In this document: positions 36,075-48,869 of the stretch, piece by piece | Layout: every line of letters starts with the position of its first letter | Numbering within the stretch: position 1 is the stretch's first letter | Origin: Phoronis australis | Taxonomy: Eukaryota > Phoronida > Phoronidae | Direction: 5' to 3' | Assembly: GCA_002633005.1 (NCBI GenBank) | Contig: NMRA01000050.1 | Coordinates: 4,160-68,159, forward strand | Length of the DNA: 64,000 bases | Position numbers and translations under genes: made by a program | Notes under the pieces: generated by a model | What the model saw: the letters and a program-made list of their open reading frames with translations, nothing else | Database searches by the model: none | What the model was told of the DNA's origin: nothing

Positions 36075-39000
36075 AGGCCTACTCACGAAACTAAGCATCG
36101 TGACAGCCCGATAGCTTCAACAACATCAAAAAATTTTTGAATACCATATCAATGACTGTAGTTCTGTTGTACGCAATAATAATAATTTTTAACGGGTACG
36201 CTGCAAGATACCGTAGAATATTTCTGAAGTGACCAATTTTGCCCAAAATATAATGTTGCGCATTTTCAGGACGTAATCAGAAATTGCATAGGCTTGGTCT
36301 GAAAAGTTAACGGACTCCAAGTTGTTTCCGAGTGTATGTACCATTTGTAAACTGAATAAAGACGAAGACAAGGCCAGTGTCATATTAGCAACTGACCAAA
36401 AAAGAGACTTTTTGTTGTTTTTGACTGAAAGTAAAATATTTCATACCGCATTAAAGATGACCCTTACCTTTCCATTTTTGGTCAGTATTTTTGGTTGAAA
36501 TCACAATCCTTCAAGACACATAATTAACTTCGATATTGTGTTTACGTTTGTGCCTGTTAAGGCAAACCAGTGCCATTGATTATGACCGGGATCTGATTCA
36601 AGTCGTGCCTTTAGTGATCAATCCGCCATATTCTACCTGTCTGCGTAGGCGGAACATCTACATTTTTAGGCAATTACAAGCAAAACAAAAAGACTTGGAA
36701 AAAGTGATCTTGCACCCAGTCCAATCCCTTAAGCTGTCAGTTCAAGTCTCAAAGGAATTTACGACAAATTTGATATCATTATTTGAATTTAAATACGGAA
36801 TGCATCACAAAACACACTAACAATGACCTATAGATTCCGGAAGTCTTAAAACGACTGTTTGGCGGTTCTGCACAGGATTCAAGGTAATTGAATGTCCACC
36901 AATTGGTTTTGAATACTTACTACATAGAATGCCACCCGATTTAATTAGTCTTTTTGCCGTCTTAATTGGTCTATATCCACGTCGCCTCGTATGTGGTCGA
37001 CCTTACCTTGCCAAGAGGTGTCGCGTTAACCTGTGAGGAAGGTGAGAAACGACACTAGCGACGTCAGTGGTTCATTTGCAGAGTGAATGCCGCTATGTTG
37101 CGGTGCATGGTTCCCGCTTGTCCGAACTACATGTAAGCAGCCGCGAGGAAAGCGGGTACATCGTTTTTGTTTCACTTCCTCGAGAGTCCAAAATACTTAG
37201 GAAGTGGCTCATGGTAATGAAGAATGAAATGTATGAGGCCGTGAAACATCTCCGTGTCTGTGGCCTGCAGACGTCGACAGTGCCTGACGAATGCCGGCGT
37301 ACCAAATAACACCATACGTTCCGTTGTCTGAGATTGTTCACGGCGCCTCTCTAGTATTTATCATGTTCATCACTGTATTCCTGTTCGAATTGATAGCCTG
37401 TAAAACTTAACGATCCACCTGCAAAGTCGGGACTGATGAGCTCTAGCTCGTCCTAAGTCGGGATTCCTACTTGCCATGTTGGCGTTTATTATTGAGCGTT
37501 CTGTTTCAAAATGAATTATTCTCACCCTAACCAATACTTATATAAAACTGTAACGAAGTCTGTCTAATTAGATGCAATTTGTAATGCCTTTAGAGTGTTC
37601 GTGAGTGCAAATGATTTGAAAAGCCAGCAATGAATAAATCACTGCGTTACCGGCTTTAGGTGCAATAAAACTAACTGACGGGTCACCGAGGCCGCCGGTG
37701 TGAGCTCAGGCTAATTTAGTGTTTGCTGGCAGAAACTGTTGTGAAATAACTCGATTTCCATCCCACGGCCAGGTGTTAGGGGAATCTTAATTTATTTACA
37801 TTTACATTACTCAAATAATGATTGTCACTGTACAACTTCTGCCCTGACGGTGCTGTGGCCTAAGCGGAACCTGAATTCGCAGTCCCCGACGAATAAGTTG
37901 ATTTGCAGTTTCGTGGCTAAATCACCTACATAATCAGGTGCACATTACTTTGGCTCACTAGTATAGTATTTTCTTGACTGGAAGTTTAGTTTCCACTGAA
38001 CTCTGGCTGGTTTATGTTCTTGATGTCTGATCAGTTTCCGAGCCACTGCCCGGGATAACGAGTCAATCCTGCCGGCCGCGACGGGCCTGATCCGGCTCAG
38101 AGCCACTGGCCAGGATAACAAGCGTTTTGTGTTTAGAACTCAAAAAATCACAAGTCTAAACAACACAGATCTAGGTTCTCCTGTCTGTATCTTACGGAAA
38201 ATACTTCGAAATTATCTCCGAACAGACCCCAAACTCCTGCTACGGACCTTATTGGCCTGCCGAACTTTGTAGGTTACGGTGTGTCCAAATATCAGTAAAT
38301 CCGTAACAGCGAAATAAAACAACACGTTTTTATAAGAACTCGGTGTAATTTTGAGGGTTTTACATCGAAGTTTGATGACTTATTGGTGTTAAACGATGAC
38401 TTCAAGCGACAAGCTGGCACCAGTAACCCGTGCTGTGAACTGCTGAACAGACTGCTTGTGAAACCGATGACGTCATTGGATAATTTCAACACCTCCGTCT
38501 GCCGTCAGGTGTCAGGTAACGCAACCGCACGTGTCGTAATGGAGTAGAACTACTCGATCTAAATTGATACAACATAGGTTGTTTTTTGGGGTGGCGTATT
38601 TCTTTAAGAAAATAATTCGTATAACCAGTCCAACACATTGGACCTGTAGTAGCCAAATCCTTACAAATGCATACGTGTATAGGCACAGTCGCGGATCCAG
38701 GATTTTGAGTTAGGGGTGGTGGCAGGGCACAGGAATAACCAGAATTTCGCCACATGCGCGCGCCCAGCCTGAAATGTAGGCATGCAGGGGTCTCGAATTT
38801 TTGGGTTTGTGGACCTTACTACTAAAAAAACGGCAAATGGGGTTTGTTCAAGGCATATGCTGGTCAGCAATTCGCACCCCGAACTGCCAAATGGTATCTG
38901 GGAGAATTTTAGGGGGCCATGGCCCCCTTGCCCAGCCCCCCCCCTAAATCGGCCACTGAGCCATACCAAAAATCAAGTACGTAGGCAGGTTCAATTGATA

Positions 39001-39438
39001 AAACATGGCTCTTTTCATATCAGGTCCTAGTTCACGATGAAAAGTCGTTATTACAGGCATACCGGCATTGTAAGAGGTCTGGAAGGGCCATTGGACTGGT
39101 CTCGGGCATTCAAAAAGGCCACAATAATAGTCCTGAAAAGCTTGTCAACGAGTTTGAGCTTTAAAGTTTTGAAGATTGACTTTTCATTAGTTTACTGTGA
39201 ATTGAATGAACAGATCAAAAACGTAAAATAGCCGCATGAGAGGTCGATCGAAACAGAAGGACAATCTTTAAGTGTATAGCGATTAGAAAGTTTAGCTACA
39301 TATAGTGTCGAGGAGTTTTTCAAACTTAACCGATTTGATCATTGTGCTGGGACACTCAACAAATTTCTCTATTCTGGTCATTTGTTCTGGAATGTTTAAT
39401 ATATGGAAACGAGTCGTGCATGTTATCTTCAATTTCAG
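36075..39438 (+). other. intron, with nested repeats
   Basis: No exon recognised. Two imperfect copies of an AGCCACTG-C-GGATAACGAG block lie at about 38040 and 38100, and a nested MITE pair lies at 38686-38958. An 80-codon plus-strand open frame at 37067-37309 has no recognisable domain or flanking splice signals. Confidence 0.45.
38686..38958 (+). repeat. MITE family B with a family A copy inside
   Basis: Outer element starts CAGTCGCGGATCCAGGATTT and ends CCTAAATCGGCCACTG. It matches 59756-59914 on both sides of an interruption, including ATTTTAGGGGG-CCATGGCCC. The interruption at about 38754-38852 begins ATGCGCGCGCCCAGCC and matches the start of family A copy 2 (16788). So family A inserted into family B here. 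Confidence 0.7.
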
Positions 39439-39774
39439 TCGGTCCTTATACTGTGAAGCTCAATGCATACAATTCCACCATTCAAAATCGAGACGGGCAT
39501 AGCATCCTCCACATCAATGTCGGTTACATAGGAGCTATCACCTGCACAACGGACAGCGTGAATCCGAAAGCAGGTGTTCAATGGCTACCGCAAGACTTTG
39601 GGCAACATGGAGATATGAGTAGCGAACTTAGCTCAAATGAAGGTAGAACGTTTACCAGAAGCATATCATTCGAATCTAGCCTGGAAATGAACACGAAGGT
39701 TATCACGTGCAGGGCATGGAACTTTGGAGACACGTCTCTGGAGATTGCTCAAAACCTGACGATTCACACACTGT
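39439..39774 (+). CDS. Ig-like domain exon 12 (intact)
   Basis: Exon of 336 nt, acceptor TTTCAG, donor GTAAGT, phase 1-1. Gly-Pro start, first Cys near residue 35 (AITCTTDSVNPKAG), Trp near 48, second Cys near 90 (VITCRAWN), ending LTIHTL. First exon after the Polinton-like insertion. Confidence 0.83.
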
Positions 39775-42359
39775 GTAAGTCGAGTAAACGATCCAACCTA
39801 AAACCACCCATTATTACAACGTCTGTACAGTATATTTCTAATAGTACCAGACAAACACTTTGAAGTTGATGGCGTATGGCGAATAAGGCGGATACAAATC
39901 AAATTAAACCGAATGTTGTTTATGTTACATCAAAGGGAGACATAATCTTTATTTGGGTTAAGAAATTCACAAAACCGCATGTCCTAGTATTCTCTACCAA
40001 TATAATCGTCGTAGCATTTAGATGTGGTACCTCTGGAAAAATCTATAATAACTGTCAATCAAATGGCAATGATCTTAACGTGAACAACGCTGAACGTGCT
40101 CGCACACTAATCGTTAATTCTTATTACCGCTTTTTCTGATCTAGCTAACGGTGTTGGACAATTTGGGTCTTCACGAAAAAGAGAGAGATCTCCACTAAGA
40201 CTAAGTGAGCCAACACAAGACATTGCACAAAAGAGAAGCCAGTAATATGAACGGATTTTACTTGTAGGCATAAAATGGAAGTGCTCCAACAAACAACTAA
40301 CCTACCGAGGTTACGCATAGAATCTGATTGATTGTAGGGTTCAGCAATGTTTCAGTTTTGCCTTCTCTAACTTATCTTCACTCAGTCATTTTCCGGTTCC
40401 CCTGTACCTCATGTTGTCTCGTTTGATCAACCATAACTTGCGTAGCATAATTACTGCATGCATCTCTGAAATGAAGTCATCGGCCAAGTGAAAAATTATG
40501 ATAATGTTACCTCTATGTTTAGAAATAAGGGTCCCGTGGCGCATTTCAGTATGAAAAATTATTAGCTGTGACTGTAAGATCGCAAATTCGATAGGCGTGT
40601 TTGTAAAGGAAAATCAAAACGTTTTAAAAAATCTAAAAGTGCTGTGTGGTTTCTCTTCCAAACAAGTAGAAAACAATTCAATATGGATAAAAAATGATTC
40701 AGAGACTTTAAATCTGAGTACTTGATTCGACTTCATATATATTCTGTAAAGCGTTTTCGCCTGCACGTATAATAGCGCAGTTAAGGGCTCCAACACTACT
40801 TCTCTCGCATATGATCGTCTTATACAGCAATTTCCGAGAGGAGGTTGCGGGTGGTGGTTGGTCTGTATCAAAAACATCCAACTGACGGCACATCTGTCTG
40901 TTAGCGGGGAGTAGTGCACACTTGCCAAACACCCGGCTTCTGGCAGGGCCGCCCCGATTTTGAAGCTTTGTCCAACGTACCCCACAACATTAGAATGTTC
41001 CTTTTGATGGCACTCGTGGTGAATTTTAAATATTGTACTTTTTGTCCTCCTCCACGCGATTTACCATTTTCCAGTTCAATTTTTCTGGCACGACTAAAAA
41101 TAAAGGAGTTGTAGTCTGCATATTTACGCTATCAACGTATCCACTAAGCAAAGATAGACAGAGATACATGTAACAGACAGCCATTTGACAAGAATCCACA
41201 TACAGCAGTATTTTGAACTTTTTTGTAAAATACGTCTATTGAAAAGCCTTGGTACCAATTGTTGCGTTGAAGAAAAGATTGCGATCGAAACAGCCTACTG
41301 CGTATAGTTGTGGGTTTTGCGGCAGGCAGGTGCCACTCGCCTGGATCCAAACCTTCCAATTTTCATTTTCGACTAGTATAAAGTATAGTTCAAAGACTTT
41401 TCATTCAACGTATGCTGTTAGGACTCATATTCTCCGTGATCGGCAAAATCAATACTTTTGCCAGTTTTATCAAGGCGGTATTAGAGATTCACGAAAATTT
41501 TAAAACAAATAAATACCCGCTCTTCCATCTGACATCATCTTCCTGAATGTTCAAGCCAAAATGACTGTCGGACCATCGAACCCGTGTTCCCTTTTGGTTT
41601 CACATCTTCGGACTATTGGTCTAGTGGATCTTTCGGCACTTGACAATTTCTATACGAGTTTCGGGGCATTTTGTCAACGGACGGATGACGACCGAACTTA
41701 TCACAACAGATGTGGAACAATGACTGACTCGACTGCTCTCACAGTCAGGCTGTATGAAAAGAAATTGGCACGAAATTCTTGCCTCCCAAAACGTCACTTC
41801 CGGAGTAGAGGATGAGAAATTAATTAAATTACGAAAAACTGTAATTAAGTGGAAAATATGTCTGGGATAATCAACAGACCTGTTTGTGTTAAAAGTGACA
41901 TGAAGAAAGGTTGCCTTCGCCTTTAATACCAGGCTGACCTTGTTGTAGGGAGTTGGATAAGCAATAAAAAGGTTTGCGAGCCTGTGGCCCGTGTTTTAAT
42001 CTCTGAACCCTGACCGGAAATTCAGTGGTGTTCCCTCTTGTGAACGCGACACAACTGTCAACTGTGAAGTCAGGTGTCGCGATAAGGCAATGGGCTCTCG
42101 GATTAAAACAATACTCACGGTGTGGTCGAATAATAGTTCATTATTGTTACTGGCTTGAGTAAAAATATAGGTGCAACAAATCATTTGACTATGAAACGAG
42201 CTTCAATATGCATACGAATTTTGTTACAGAAATCAATAAAACGTCGTAGATACACGATTCTCAGTTAAGATGCGTGTGTCAAACCAGTTTTTCAGCCTCA
42301 ACCGAGCACTTTCGCTGGCTCTTATTGATCATTTGTTTTCATGCAAATACATATTGCAG
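39775..42359 (+). other. intron, nothing recognised
   Basis: 2.6 kb. Plus-strand open frames at 39876-40139 and 41561-41815 have no Ig, TSP or EGF pattern and lack splice support. Confidence 0.5.
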
Positions 42360-42680
42360 ACGGTCCAACTCTAGTCAACATAACACACAATAATGGGGGC
42401 TTGGCGAGTGGTTCATATGCTGTGATGAGGTATAACACGTACTTCCTAAATTGCACCACCGATGACGTGTTTTCTGGCCTCACGTGAAGGTGGACTCCAA
42501 ATGGGCTTGGAATAGAATCGCGCACCACATTTTCCCGTCGATTTCACGGTCAACTACATGTGGCTACAATGCAATTCGTTGCCCAGAGAAAACATAATAA
42601 CCGGCAGGTGATGTGCGAAGCTATGAACAACGAAACAACTCGTTACCGAGCAAACCAGACTTTTACGTTAAACGTGACAT
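42360..42680 (+). pseudogene. Ig-like exon 13, single in-frame TGA
   Basis: Exon of 321 nt, acceptor TTGCAG, donor GTACGT, phase 1-1. Gly-Pro start, first Cys near residue 31 (FLNCTTDD). TGA at codon 42 (42485-42487) lies two codons before the core Trp (RWTPNG). The rest is open, with the second Cys in VMCEAMNNE and the final LNVT. A CGA to TGA transition would account for the stop. Splice sites are intact. Confidence 0.78.
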
Positions 42681-43665
42681 GTACGTATATGTTTCTTAAT
42701 AACCTTAGTCTGGATGTTCGTGAAATCATTAATGAGTTTACAACAATGAAGACAAGCTGCCACGCTATGTATCCGTGCATGCTACGATAATAGAAGCCGG
42801 AAGTTCAGCGGCTGGGTTTTCAATTTTTTTTAATTATAATTAGCCAGAAGTAAAATTAACCAAATTACTTTTAAACATGCTGGTAGTGCACTGCGAGATG
42901 TGTCGTGCAGATATACCTGTAGTTATTGGATTCCCCTTGCAATTATGCTCTCTGAAATCTCATATCGCGTACATTGATTCAGTACAAATCTCCTCGAAAC
43001 GCAAACTGTTGCAGAACTCTAAAAAAATCGAGTTCCATGCCTCATCGAGTGCTGCTAGATCCACTACACCGCTATCCCATAAAGTTTGCTACTATGCCGT
43101 TTTGCCGTTTTTCAGATGAATAAACATTCTCGCGTAGTGGGATCACACCTCTAGAAATTGGTGAAGTACTTATATAAACTGACGCCAGTGATCACGTGCA
43201 AGCGGATAGAATTTTCGTTCTGAAAATATGCCCAATTTTAATCTATCTATTTATCGTGTATTCTGGTGGAAGTGTATGGGAAAGCCTTTTAACATTGTGC
43301 CTGTCGAAATGGTGACGTCTTTGAGATTCATATTTTCAAAGACACATGTGCTGTCTGTAAATAACTCGTCTCAAACACGCAATTTGCAACCGAAGCACGC
43401 TTAAATCATTGACTTTTCTATTCGAATTATCATTTTCTTTCCCAGCTTTACCACGATTATTTAAATTGTTTGTTTCCCTCTTGCCTGAATATCAAGTTTT
43501 ATCATATGGTCAAGATGCCTAACCTCTGTCTCAAGAATTTCGAAGTAACGTTCAACTGTCAAATTCCAACACCTGTGTTTATCTACCCCTGATCATGTCA
43601 CTTCTGCTGCCCAATTTCCGTACACGAGTCTCTAAGTCGAGCTAGCAGCTTACTATATTTTGTAG
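42681..43665 (+). other. intron, nothing recognised
   Basis: 1.0 kb with no recognisable exon or element. Confidence 0.5.
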
Positions 43666-44001
43666 TCGGTCCTGACAGTCTCGTATTCTTGTTAACTGGC
43701 GGGAAGGGTCAACTTAGCGGCGAAAAAGCAACATTGATTTCTGGAAAAGATTACGTTTTGAGTTGTATGACGCATCTCACCAACCCCCGGGCGAACGTCT
43801 ACTGGTCTGTACCGGATAGTATGGCGTCCAACGAAAGCGGCATAGGTCAAACGTCCGGGATGTATGATGGCATCATGTATCACAGAAACTTGTCGTTTAC
43901 GGCTGGACAGCACCTTGACGGCGCTGTGGTCGTTTGCAACGCACGCAACATGGTCACGTGGCGATTCAACGTATCCAGGCAACTGAAACTCGTTATTGCT
44001 T
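43666..44001 (+). CDS. Ig-like domain exon 14 (intact)
   Basis: Exon of 336 nt, acceptor TGTAG, donor GTATGT, phase 1-1. Gly-Pro start, first Cys near residue 33 (YVLSCMTH) followed by LTNPRANVYW (Trp near 46), second Cys near 90 (VVVCNARN), ending LKLVIA. Open throughout. Confidence 0.83.
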
Positions 44002-44594
44002 GTATGTTCATTTCGAATAGTTCCTAAAAAGAAATTCCGGTAGGTCACGTGCACCAGCATGTTCATCAGACACAGGGGATTTACGAAGTAGCCCTCGTGA
44101 ATCTCCTTGGCTTTGTTGACCCGAGGTCAACTTGAACTGTGTTTAACCATTCTTTTAGGAGACGACCGATACATCTAAAATTTCGTCAAAATGTACTTAT
44201 TCCGTCAATATCGACTTTTTTGGAGGAACATCCATCTAATTTCGTCGAAACGTTTTCTCAAAAAGTGCTCAATGCCTTTTTGGTAGTCTCCAGTAATGCT
44301 TCTTTAATGAATTTTTCGACATGACATGAAGAACGTATTGTGTTCAGTTGCAGTACACACGTCGGTATATTTTAGCAGATGTCTTACCATTACATTCACG
44401 TGTCGCCGTAATACTTGTACTTGGTTTTCACAAAAAATGTAAATGAAACCCGGAATCGATAGTGCTACTTAGTTTTCAGTTTAACAACAATTACTTGGTG
44501 ATGATTTTTCCTAAATATTACATTTCGTGGTCGCATTTCCCGTTACTTGCTTTTGAAAGGAATATGATTAAGATGCAAATTCTTACATTTCTAG
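44002..44594 (+). other. intron, nothing recognised
   Basis: 0.6 kb with no recognisable exon or element. Confidence 0.5.
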
Positions 44595-44930
44595 ATGGTC
44601 CAACAAGAATGATTTTGCGTGTCTCTGGGGGATATTTGAGCGCAACTAACACCACGCATGCCAAGTTTATAGCGATTGCGGGAAAGTCATATCAGTTAAT
44701 CTGTCAGACGGATGTCGCTACTCCTGGCGTTCGCGATTTCACAGTTATCTCCCCTTCTGGAGAAGCGAAGCAACTGGTTGCCATAGAAGGAGAGAATGGA
44801 AAGATATTTAACAGAGAGATAGAATTTGATGCCAAGATACACTATAACTTGAATTACCTGAAGTGCATGGCCTCTAACCTATTTAACCCTCGTATAAGGG
44901 CGACGTTGGTGGTGCAGACCGAAATAATCT
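44595..44930 (+). CDS. Ig-like domain exon 15 (core Trp replaced by Phe)
   Basis: Exon of 336 nt, acceptor TTCTAG, donor GTAAGC, phase 1-1. Gly-Pro start, both disulphide Cys (YQLICQTD near 36, YLKCMASN near 90). The usual core Trp is Phe (RDFTVISP), which many Ig folds tolerate. Only 48 nt separate it from exon 16, and that spacer is open in the same frame, so exons 15 and 16 could also be translated as one block. Confidence 0.8.
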
Positions 44931-44978
44931 GTAAGCATCAGCTGGATGCTTTTGGTAATGACAACGTTTGTTACATAG

Positions 44979-45275
44979 GCGGATTTAGGGGGGGGGCCTC
45001 TGTGAAGGACGGCACGTGGTCACTTGTTGTGGGCGGCAACTACACGTTTTCTTGCGAAACGGATTTAAGCTACCCATCCGTGCACCTTACTTGGTCACTG
45101 AGTGGAGTGAAACGTAACACCACGAAAGTAGTACCTGGCAAATTTGGCGGCTCGCGCGTCACCGGTTACATTGACTACACCCTATCGGCATCGGACCAGT
45201 CTTTATAGTGTCTGGCTTACAACACATTTGACGATAACATTAATACAATGAAACTGGTAAAGATTTTTAAACCCG
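44979..45275 (+). pseudogene. Ig-like exon 16, single in-frame TAG before the second Cys
   Basis: Exon of 297 nt by homology, acceptor ACATAG, donor GTAAGT, phase 1-1. The start lacks the usual Gly-Pro and has a G9 run coding FRGG. First Cys near residue 25 (YTFSCETD) and Trp near 38 (LTWSLS) are normal. TAG at 45206-45208 directly precedes the codon for the second Cys (CLAYNTFDD), after which the frame stays open to the donor. The donor phase fits the TSP1 exon. Confidence 0.75.
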
Positions 45276-47040
45276 GTAAGTCTACGCACGGCTTAATACA
45301 GTGCAAGCAACACGCTGCTACTTCCGTCATGTCACCGTTCCCCACCGTTCGAGCCTTTCGTATATCCATCCGCTGTTGGTTTCCAAACAGTTTATTAAGC
45401 ATTCCCACTAAAGACTGACCTGCCCCACTTTGTATGCGACCAGGTTCCTGGAAACAACGTTATCAACTGTCTGCATCATCGCCCAAGCGCATGTGCGAAA
45501 TGACGTAAATTGCGGCGAGTACCAACGTTGAATTAAGTCGGTTGTATTGCAAAAATGGATTAGACATATTTGTTCCTTTGGCGAATATTCAACTTTGTTA
45601 TTTTTAAGTATTTAAAAATAAGCATCATTCGATGTTTTCGTGAAAAAGGAATTATTTAGTTGTCAGAAAATAGATTAGTTTTTCTAACGTGAAAATGCAC
45701 GAAACATTTTAGTGGAGGCTGCAGTGAAGATGCGTTAACCTCACCGGCGGGCCAAAGAGAGGTTCAGCGCCTAGAGTTTCACTCGAAAAGTGCCATACGA
45801 ATGCCCACTAGTCAAAAAATGATTAACGTGTTCACAGAGGTTTACTTACTACTGCGGCAGGTCGGAAGACACTGGTCTGCAATGGTGGTGCTAAAATTAA
45901 TTATTTCATAGTATGGTAACAACCACACAGACTGAATAAAAGAAAATCCCTAATTCTACGGGTCACCACGTTTGCTTTTTTCCTTTTCTCATACAAAACA
46001 GTGCGGCTTTTCTTTCTAGGGAACTACAGTGTCACGATGTCATCAAGAAATGACATCTTGGTTGCAGCGTCACCGCGCGCATTCGAGCCAAGTTAATAAT
46101 GCAGGCCACATTGAAGTATCAAACAGAAGAAAAAAAATATTAACAATTATTCAGTGAAAATTTTACTTACATTAATATCGTTTTTAAAATGGAACTTATT
46201 CGCCATGTGCAATCTTAATATGGAGTTTTAACTCCGTTTTAACTTATTAAAATAAGCAATGTAACACCAACAAACTATTTTAAACATGACTTGTCGTTAT
46301 ACAGTAGCAATTGCTTTCGTCTTGTAAATAAATAAAAATGATACTTGTAATTTGTAAGAAGCAGCTCGGAAGGGTGACCAACTAGCAATGCTGTGTGACG
46401 TTTGATGGCTCTGCCACATGGTGGCAGTCGTTTTACTTTCTGATGGTCTGTGTCATATATTTTAGAAATGTTTGGCGTACATTTATTCTGCTGTCTCCCA
46501 GTTTACAAACCGAGATCCACGCAGTGATTTACGAAAAGTGATTCATTAATGTTACAGTTGAAACCGTGTAATACTTGCATAATATGCAACAAATTATACA
46601 TTCAAAACCAAGGAATGGTATTTGTGTAATATGACCAAATTTCTTTTGATATAAATACTCAAAATGGGATCTCAAAAATGCTATACAATTTTAACTTATT
46701 ACTTCGTTTTCATTTCATGTAACCTCTAAAAATTTTAGTCTTGTATACCCCTCATACAATCTTTTTTTAAAAAACAACTTTTGACAGTGTAACAGTTCTG
46801 GAGAACAGAGCATAACGAATGGAATCAGTGTTTTGAGACTCCGAAGTCGGCAGCGTTCGAAGATTTTTTCTAGGATTCTACATCATCTTAATTAATTTAA
46901 GATCAATTAGTCACATCTGTTGAGAATCCTGCACGTGCCCCAGGTTTCTCACAAGGGAGAAAATGTTCAACCACTTCATAAAACTTTTATGAAAACGCGC
47001 ATTTGCAGTGTAAGGTAAACTCGGTTACTTTTTGTTAATA

Positions 47041-47162
47041 CAGCCCGGCTGTGCAGTAGGCCTAGCCTATACTGCAGACGACAGTGGCACCGTGACTGCT
47101 AGCCATCCAGCTAGCTGTATAAAGACTGTCGTCAAAATACAGTTAGGTACATAGCCGGGCTG
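47041..47162. repeat. palindromic element with AGCCCGGCTG ends
   Basis: Starts CAGCCCGGCTGTGCAGTAGG and ends TAGCCGGGCTG, with inner matching blocks GACGAC and GTCGTC and a TAGCTGGATGGCTAG-like centre. A partial inverted copy lies at 62709-62767 in the THAP gene region. Confidence 0.65.
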
Positions 47163-47995
47163 CCTCAAAAAATAAAACAGCAAGAGCGTAGGAAAATGAT
47201 GAATTCATTAATTAACCCCGGTCATTAACATTACACGACTGAAACAAGAATTAAATGTGTGAAGTTTTAGTGTGTTTGGGGGAGGGGGGGGGGGGCTCAT
47301 AAACAATTTCAAGTGTCAAATTCGGAACACGGCGCAATCGTAACGGATCTATGGCTAAGTATAGGCTCTCCCGCGATATCCCAGGCGACCAGCAGTGGCG
47401 CTGCGCACTACGACTCCGTTTCCTTCGTCTGCTTTACTCTGCAATGAAGAAAATTACTTCATTTTTTAAAGATAATGGAATCTGAGTGACGATGAAAAAA
47501 CAGAAGCTGCTCGTAAGATGTGACTTTTAATCGAAGCCTTAGTGAATCACTCAGAAACTCATAATTCTGTCTTTGTCAATCCGTAACCTAAGATGATTTC
47601 CAAAGCAATAGCGTCATTAATGCCAACCCAAAAAAACGGATTTGGTGTTTTGGACAACTGAAGTCTATTTTAAATACAAAAAATTTGTTACGAAGTGATT
47701 GCACAAAATATAAAAAGTCTAATAAACATTACAAAAAGAAGTAGGTTTCGAGCGCAAACTCTGTGGACCATAAACAAGTAGTTCTCTTGGTAATCAAATA
47801 CCACTGAAATTGTGGTGTTGCAGTGGTAAAGCATGCGCGCTATTATACGCCAGGTCGTGAGTTCGAGTCTGTGGTAAAAACAGTTTTTCAACTTTGACAC
47901 GTTCTCCGTGTTTGTTGTCTTTGCTTTTTTGTTAGATGATACTTCAGGAATCAAGGAAAATGCTTGATTTAGACGAAAAACAGAAAAGTTGTCTT

Positions 47996-48099
47996 AGTCG
48001 GGAGGGGTGACAAACCCCCCCTTCCGACCTCTCCCCATTCGGTGCTATACGCATTTACAATCGCGCTTTGCGCAATGTGATATCCTAGATCCGCCACTG
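47996..48099 (+). repeat. partial MITE of the 19741 type
   Basis: Aligns with the right part of 19741-19977 (GGGAG-GGT-A, ACCCCC, CCGACCT, TTCGGTGCTA) and ends with CCGCCACTG. Confidence 0.5.
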
Positions 48100-48715
48100 A
48101 GGTACCAGCTGTGTGTAATTCTTCCATAGACCCCGAAATTGCAAACAGCCATGTTAGTTCTGCTCGTCACCACGCCGTGAAACTTGTATCAACATGTACA
48201 TGTAAAGCTAAAGACCGGACGGGGTGCATGCAAAATCTGGGAATCAACGGACACTCACCTTGCCCGTTACAGTCGTTTAAGTGAAAGACAATGCAATAAA
48301 CATCATTTTCTTGCGTAACTCTCCGCCTTTTCTAACAATGAAAAGTACGTCGTCGCTTTGAAAATAATATGCTCATGTCACGTGCACGTGCCATTTCCTA
48401 AGTTTTTGCGACATCTCTCGGGAGATGATGATAGCTTGGCAGCAGCAAAATTTCTTCTGAAATTCGGTTTTCCGGATTCAAAATTCTAAAAATTTCAAAC
48501 GAAGTGAAACCAGTTCCGATAATTTGTTGTGACGTGTACGCAACCCCGTGAAAGAAGAACAGTTGATTGAAGAATCGACGAAAAAAGAAACTGGCCAATA
48601 GGTGACGCGATATTTCAGGGCGCCGAAAACCGTCGCTAAAGATCGCTCCACAACTTTAGCAGCAGAATAACGGTAGAAAGCCACGTTTTCCAACGTAGTT
48701 AAATAATTTCGTTTA

Positions 48716-48835
48716 ATCAAGGAAGACTGTAGTTTTTAATGACACTAATTTTGTGTCAGATTTTACGTTACCACTTTTTTACCCACATCGGTGCAAAGCT
48801 GTATATTTATACAGCTTTGGTCCAAGGCTACGTGA
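48716..48835 (+). repeat. dispersed repeat, partner of 3662-3785
   Basis: Same orientation copy sharing GACACTAATTTTGTGTCAG and TTTTACCCACATCGGTGCAA. A TATA-containing short palindrome (ATATTTATACAGC) is specific to this copy. Confidence 0.6.
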
Positions 48836-48869
48836 CTGCGATCGACTTGCCTTCCTACCGTAAACAGAA

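Noticed and set aside
41561-41815. Open frame starting MTVGPSNPC as another Ig exon
   Set aside because: The GP resemblance is chance. There is no acceptor at the right phase, and no Cys-Trp-Cys pattern.
47816-47880. tRNA gene
   Set aside because: Same reason: promoter-box words without a closing acceptor stem or an intact T stem.
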